A DNA stretch of 8,950 bases from NCBI GenBank assembly GCA_023458215.1, contig JAEXAJ010000068.1:1-8950 (forward strand). Direction: 5' to 3'. Positions 5,999 to 8,950 of the stretch are shown here, piece after piece. The notes beneath the pieces were generated by a model. The model was not told the origin of the DNA. It made no database searches and worked only from the letters and a program-made list of their open reading frames with translations. This DNA comes from Bacteroidota bacterium (lineage in GTDB: Bacteria; Bacteroidota; Bacteroidia; Bacteroidales; Bacteroidaceae). The position numbers and the translations under genes are program-made. Each line of letters starts with the position of its first letter. Positions within the stretch are counted from its first letter, which is position 1.

Positions 5999-6657
5999 AA
6001 AAGTTAGAATCATCCTTGAAGAATATGTTGCTGGTACTCACGGGTGTTACCGCTATTTCTGTGGCGTTGCTGGCGTATGTAAATGAGCTGACGAAAGAAC
6101 CTATTGCACAAGCCAATGCAAAGACATTGAGTGATGCGGTAAGTGCGGTTGTTCCTGGTTTTGATAACGATCCGATTGCGGAAAAAAAGGTGCAGGCTGT
6201 GAATGGTGTGGATTATGCCGTGTATCCTGCAACGAAAGACGGACAATTTATTGGTGCTGCTGTAGAAGCCAGTTCAATGGCATTTGGCGGCGAACTGAAG
6301 GTACTGGTCGGTTTTGATGCAGAAGGAAACATTATAGATTATTCTTTGTTGTCGCATGCGGAAACTCCGGGATTGGGTTCCAAAGCTGCCGATTGGTTTA
6401 AAGAAGGTAACAAAGGAAGTATTAAGGGAATGAATCCGGGTAAGGCCCCTTTGTCTGTTAGCAAAGACGGGGGACAGGTAGATGCTATTACCGCTTCTAC
6501 CATTACTTCACGTGCTTTCCTGAATGCTGTGAATGCTGCTTATGCTGCTTATGCGGGTCAGAATGAGTCTGATGCTGCTACGGGCGCTACACAAAAAGTT
6601 GTTGAATCTGCTGAAAACGCAGCTACTGAGGCTACGGATTCCATCAGCGCTAAATAA
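5995..6657 (+). CDS. rnfG: Rnf electron transport complex subunit G (covalent FMN protein)
   Basis: A 220-residue protein with one N-terminal membrane helix (about 12-28) and an outward-facing FMN-binding domain. HAETPGLGSK (121-130) is the family signature, and the flavinylation site is D163-A-I-T-A-S-T169, with Thr169 as the probable FMN-threonine made by ApbE. The start overlaps the rnfD stop as ATGA; GGAGG at 5977-5981 lies 13 bases upstream and might help initiation. After about residue 188 there is a polar, Ala/Glu/Thr-rich tail that is probably disordered. It contains D193-A-A-T-G-A-T199, which matches the flavinylation motif better than the canonical site does. No apbE lies in this window, so the transferase must be encoded elsewhere. 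Confidence 0.96.
   Translation: MKKLESSLKNMLLVLTGVTAISVALLAYVNELTKEPIAQANAKTLSDAVSAVVPGFDNDPIAEKKVQAVNGVDYAVYPATKDGQFIGAAVEASSMAFGGELKVLVGFDAEGNIIDYSLLSHAETPGLGSKAADWFKEGNKGSIKGMNPGKAPLSVSKDGGQVDAITASTITSRAFLNAVNAAYAAYAGQNESDAATGATQKVVESAENAATEATDSISAK
6571..6591 (+). other. Second flavinylation-like motif (DAATGAT) in the RnfG tail
   Basis: Residues 193-199 of RnfG read D-A-A-T-G-A-T, matching the D-x-x-[S/T]-G-A-T pattern used by ApbE. The domain's expected site at 163-169 has the divergent D-A-I-T-A-S-T. The match is plain in the sequence; modification of Thr199 is speculation. Confidence 0.35.
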
Positions 6658-6659
6658 AG

Positions 6660-6666
6660 AAAGGAG
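6660..6666 (+). promoter_or_regulatory. Canonical Shine-Dalgarno upstream of rnfE
   Basis: AAAGGAG ends eight bases before the rnfE ATG at 6675. A textbook Shine-Dalgarno sequence is uncommon in Bacteroidetes, where ribosomes rely little on it, and none of the other starts in this window has one at ideal spacing. It supports the chosen start. Confidence 0.6.
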
Positions 6667-6674
6667 TAGAAGAT

Positions 6675-7259
6675 ATGAATAATTTTAAAGTTATGATGAA
6701 CGGGATTATTAAAGAGAATCCTACGTTTGTACTCCTGCTTGGTATGTGTCCTACGCTGGGTACTACCTCTTCCGCCATTAATGGTATGGGTATGGGATTG
6801 GCAACCATGTTCGTGTTGATTTGCTCTAATATTGTAATCTCGGCTATTAAGAATGTTATCCCTGATATGGTGCGTATTCCATCTTTTATCGTAGTTATCG
6901 CATCTTTTGTAACGTTGTTGCAAATGGTGATGCAGGCTTATGTTCCTGCTCTGTATGCTACGCTGGGTCTGTTTATTCCGCTGATTGTGGTAAACTGTAT
7001 CGTACTGGGACGTGCCGAAGCTTTTGCTGCAAAGAATACTCCGGTAGCTTCTTTCTTCGATGGTTTGGGAATGGGACTTGGTTTTACCTTGGCTCTTACT
7101 CTGTTGGGTGCCGTACGTGAGTTTCTGGGAACAGGTAAAATCTTCAATCTGACTATTCTTCCTGAAGAATACGGTATGTTGATATTCGTACTTGCACCGG
7201 GTGCGTTCATCGCGTTGGGTTATCTGATTGCATTGATTAACAGCTTTAAAAAAGCATAA
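6675..7259 (+). CDS. rnfE: Rnf electron transport complex subunit E
   Basis: A 194-residue membrane subunit with six predicted helices, homologous to NqrD/RsxE. RnfE and RnfA are related to each other, insert with opposite topology and together hold an iron-sulfur cluster in the middle of the membrane that carries electrons across it. The two ligands expected from this subunit are seen at Cys25 (LLGMCPTLG) and Cys108 (VVNCIVLGRAEAF). Further family marks are KENPTF (13-18) and the GLGMGLGFTLAL segment. It follows rnfG by 17 bases and precedes rnfA by 13. Length is slightly under that of E. coli RsxE (about 230 residues) because the C-terminus is shorter. Confidence 0.96.
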   Translation: MNNFKVMMNGIIKENPTFVLLLGMCPTLGTTSSAINGMGMGLATMFVLICSNIVISAIKNVIPDMVRIPSFIVVIASFVTLLQMVMQAYVPALYATLGLFIPLIVVNCIVLGRAEAFAAKNTPVASFFDGLGMGLGFTLALTLLGAVREFLGTGKIFNLTILPEEYGMLIFVLAPGAFIALGYLIALINSFKKA

Positions 7260-7272
7260 TTAAGAACTTAGT

Positions 7273-7851
7273 ATGGAATATATATTGATATTTATTTCGG
7301 CAATCTTTGTTAACAACATCGTGTTGTCACAATTCCTGGGAATTTGTCCGTTCCTCGGAGTATCCAAGAAAGTGGAAACTGCATTGGGTATGTCGGCTGC
7401 TGTAGCATTCGTACTTACTATTGCTACTATAGTGACATTCCTTATTCAAAAGTTTGTTCTTGATGCTTTCGGTTTGGAATACCTGCAAACAATTACCTTT
7501 ATTTTGGTAATTGCAGCCTTGGTTCAGATGGTAGAAATCATTCTTAAAAAAGTATCACCTTCCCTATATCAGGCATTGGGTGTATTTTTACCTTTGATTA
7601 CTACAAACTGCTGTATTCTTGGTGTGGCCATTCTTGTAATTCAAAAGGATTATGACCTGTTGACGGGTGTAGTTTATGCATTCTCTACTGCTATTGGCTT
7701 TGGCTTGGCACTGACACTCTTTGCGGGTTTGCGTGAACAGATGAGTTTGGTGAATATTCCGAAAGGCATGAAAGGAACTCCGATTGCTTTAATTACAGCC
7801 GGTCTTTTGGCTATGGCTTTCATGGGATTCTCCGGTGTAGTAAAGATCTGA
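7273..7851 (+). CDS. rnfA: Rnf electron transport complex subunit A
   Basis: A 192-residue six-helix membrane protein, homologous to NqrE/RsxA and of the usual family length. The N-terminus has the hallmark VNNIVLSQFLGICPFLGVSK (13-32) with Cys25, and the pseudo-repeat partner is at TTNCCILGVA (110-119) with Cys113 as the expected second ligand; Cys114 is an adjacent extra cysteine. With Cys25/Cys108 of RnfE these form the intramembrane iron-sulfur site. It is the last gene of the operon, 24 bases before the terminator stem. Having rnfA last and rnfB first (B-C-D-G-E-A) differs from the A-B-C-D-G-E order of E. coli and the C-D-G-E-A-B order of many clostridia. Confidence 0.97.
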   Translation: MEYILIFISAIFVNNIVLSQFLGICPFLGVSKKVETALGMSAAVAFVLTIATIVTFLIQKFVLDAFGLEYLQTITFILVIAALVQMVEIILKKVSPSLYQALGVFLPLITTNCCILGVAILVIQKDYDLLTGVVYAFSTAIGFGLALTLFAGLREQMSLVNIPKGMKGTPIALITAGLLAMAFMGFSGVVKI

Positions 7852-7875
7852 AAAAAAGAACATTCAGTAATAGAT

Positions 7876-7904
7876 AAGGGGTAGAAGAAATTCTGCCCCT
7901 TTTT
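7876..7904 (+). terminator. Rho-independent terminator of the rnf operon
   Basis: AAGGGGTAGAA (7876-7886) pairs with TTCTGCCCCTT (7891-7901), an 11-bp stem with one G-U pair and a GAAA tetraloop, followed by more T to 7904. It separates rnfA from galE and marks the 3' end of the seven-gene transcript. Confidence 0.9.
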
Positions 7905-7933
7905 AATTTAAACTAAAAAAATACTCTTTTTTC

Positions 7934-7964
7934 TTTTTATCTAAAATTAATTTCCTTAAATTTG
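7934..7964 (+). promoter_or_regulatory. Predicted galE promoter
   Basis: TAAATTTG at 7957-7964 matches the -7 consensus and continues as TAAATTTGCCGC, identical over 12 bases to the rseC promoter. The -33 region is a T-run (TTTT at 7934-7937, 19-base spacer), three of four matches to TTTG. Transcription would begin near 7971, only about five bases before the first in-frame ATG at 7976, which favours the second ATG at 8003 as the real start. Confidence 0.6.
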
Positions 7965-8002
7965 CCGCCACAACGATGATAACCTATAAGAATAAATCAC
8001 TG

Positions 8003-8950
8003 ATGAAAGAAAAAATCTTGGTTACAGGTGGAACCGGTTATATTGGTTCACATACTGTAGTAGAACTTCAAAACGCAGGTTATGAAGTAGTGATAATAGA
8101 TAATTTGTCAAACTCTAGCGCCGATGTAGTTGATAACATCGAAAAAGTATCAGGTATTCGTCCTGCATTTGAGAAATTGGATTGTTTGGATTTCGCTGGT
8201 CTTGACGCTGTGTTTACTAAATATAAAGGCATTAAAGCCATCATCCACTTTGCAGCCAGTAAGGCTGTAGGCGAGTCGGTTCAGAAACCATTGCTTTATT
8301 ATCGCAATAATCTGGTTTCATTGATTAACCTGCTTGAGTTGATGCCAAAGCACGGAGTGGAAGGTATTGTGTTCTCTTCTTCTTGTACAGTTTACGGTCA
8401 GCCGGACGAATTGCCGGTAACGGAGAAAGCCCCGATTAAGAAAGCTGAATCTCCTTACGGTAATACGAAGCAGATCAATGAAGAAATCGTTCGCGATACA
8501 GTGGCTTCAGGTGCTCCTATCAATGCAATTTTGCTGCGCTATTTCAATCCGATTGGTGCGCATCCGACAGCATTGCTCGGTGAGTTACCCAATGGTGTGC
8601 CTCAGAACTTGATACCTTATCTGACCCAGACCGCTATCGGTATCCGTGAGAAACTGAGCGTCTTTGGTGATGATTATGATACGCCCGATGGCTCTTGTAT
8701 ACGCGACTTCATTAATGTAGTCGATTTGGCAAAAGCACATGTTATCGCTATCCGCCGTATTTTGGAAAAGAAACAAAAGGAAACAGTGGAAGTGTTTAAT
8801 ATCGGAACGGGACGCGGTCTTTCAGTATTGGAATTGATTAACGCTTTCGAAAAGGCAACTGGTGTGAAACTGAATTATCAGATTGTCGGTCGTCGTGCGG
8901 GAGATATTGAAAAGGTATGGGCCGATCCTAAATTCGCTAATGAAGAGTTG
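8003..8950 (+). CDS. galE: UDP-glucose 4-epimerase, 3' end cut by the window edge
   Basis: An open frame of 316 codons running off the right edge; the family is usually about 340 residues, so some 25-30 residues are missing. The enzyme interconverts UDP-glucose and UDP-galactose using bound NAD+. The Rossmann nucleotide-binding motif GGTGYIG is at residues 9-15. The catalytic residues are Ser127 (in SSSCTVYG), Tyr152 and Lys156 (YGNTK), each offset by three from E. coli Ser124/Tyr149/Lys153. RYFNPIGAHP and the RDFINVVDLAKAH segment are also typical. A second possible start at 7976 adds nine residues (MITYKNKSL) but lies almost on the predicted transcription start, so 8003 is preferred. It has its own promoter behind a strong terminator and is probably not part of the rnf transcript. 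It supplies UDP-galactose for surface polysaccharide or galactose use. Confidence 0.95.
   Translation, partial: MKEKILVTGGTGYIGSHTVVELQNAGYEVVIIDNLSNSSADVVDNIEKVSGIRPAFEKLDCLDFAGLDAVFTKYKGIKAIIHFAASKAVGESVQKPLLYYRNNLVSLINLLELMPKHGVEGIVFSSSCTVYGQPDELPVTEKAPIKKAESPYGNTKQINEEIVRDTVASGAPINAILLRYFNPIGAHPTALLGELPNGVPQNLIPYLTQTAIGIREKLSVFGDDYDTPDGSCIRDFINVVDLAKAHVIAIRRILEKKQKETVEVFNIGTGRGLSVLELINAFEKATGVKLNYQIVGRRAGDIEKVWADPKFANEEL

Noticed and set aside
7976..8002. Upstream in-frame ATG of galE at 7976
   Set aside because: It would leave a leader of only about five bases after the predicted transcription start and adds nine residues before the normal GalE N-terminus, so the ATG at 8003 was preferred.
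1..8950. CRISPR arrays, tRNA or rRNA genes, insertion sequences, phage genes, toxin-antitoxin or defence systems
   Set aside because: I looked for regular spaced repeats, clover-leaf sequences, transposase-like frames and small gene pairs and saw none; the coding content is fully explained by one envelope protein, the Rnf operon and galE.

Overview
The window looks like Bacteroides or a close relative in the Bacteroidales. GC is moderate to low, promoter-like sites fit the Bacteroides TAnnTTTG -7 consensus, most starts lack a Shine-Dalgarno sequence, and the first gene is a DUF3078-type outer-membrane protein. The gene content (rseC followed by a complete Rnf cluster) also fits. The genus is inferred from these features, not from a database search.

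Layout, all genes on the + strand: (1) 1-240, a promoter region with a 12-bp inverted repeat whose arms each carry a TAATTTTG box facing outward, suggesting divergent promoters. (2) 241-1683, a secreted DUF3078-like beta-barrel protein, followed by a terminator hairpin at 1709-1741. (3) 1684-2184, a 500-bp gap with a GC-richer, highly structured block (about 1751-1947) that looks like a dispersed repeat or a structured RNA element, then the rseC promoter. (4) 2185-7851, a tight seven-gene operon rseC-rnfB-rnfC-rnfD-rnfG-rnfE-rnfA, ending in a strong rho-independent terminator at 7876-7904. (5) A second TAAATTTGCCGC promoter and galE, which is cut by the right edge of the window after 316 codons.

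The six Rnf subunits form the membrane-bound ferredoxin:NAD+ oxidoreductase. In the accepted scheme electrons from reduced ferredoxin enter the RnfB iron-sulfur clusters, cross the membrane via the RnfA/RnfE iron-sulfur cluster and the covalent flavins of RnfD and RnfG, and return to RnfC, where NAD+ is reduced while Na+ or H+ is pumped. All the expected cofactor residues are present: the Cys motifs of RnfB and RnfC, candidate flavinylated Thr161 in RnfD and Thr169 in RnfG, Cys25/Cys108 in RnfE and Cys25/Cys113 in RnfA. RseC, a small membrane protein with a Cys-rich N-terminus, heads the operon. The flavin transferase ApbE is not encoded here and must be elsewhere.

I do not see a wholly new multi-gene system. 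The points most worth a second look are the symmetric repeat at 93-217, the structured intergenic element at 1751-1947, a second flavinylation-like motif in the RnfG tail, and the hexapeptide-repeat tail of RnfB.
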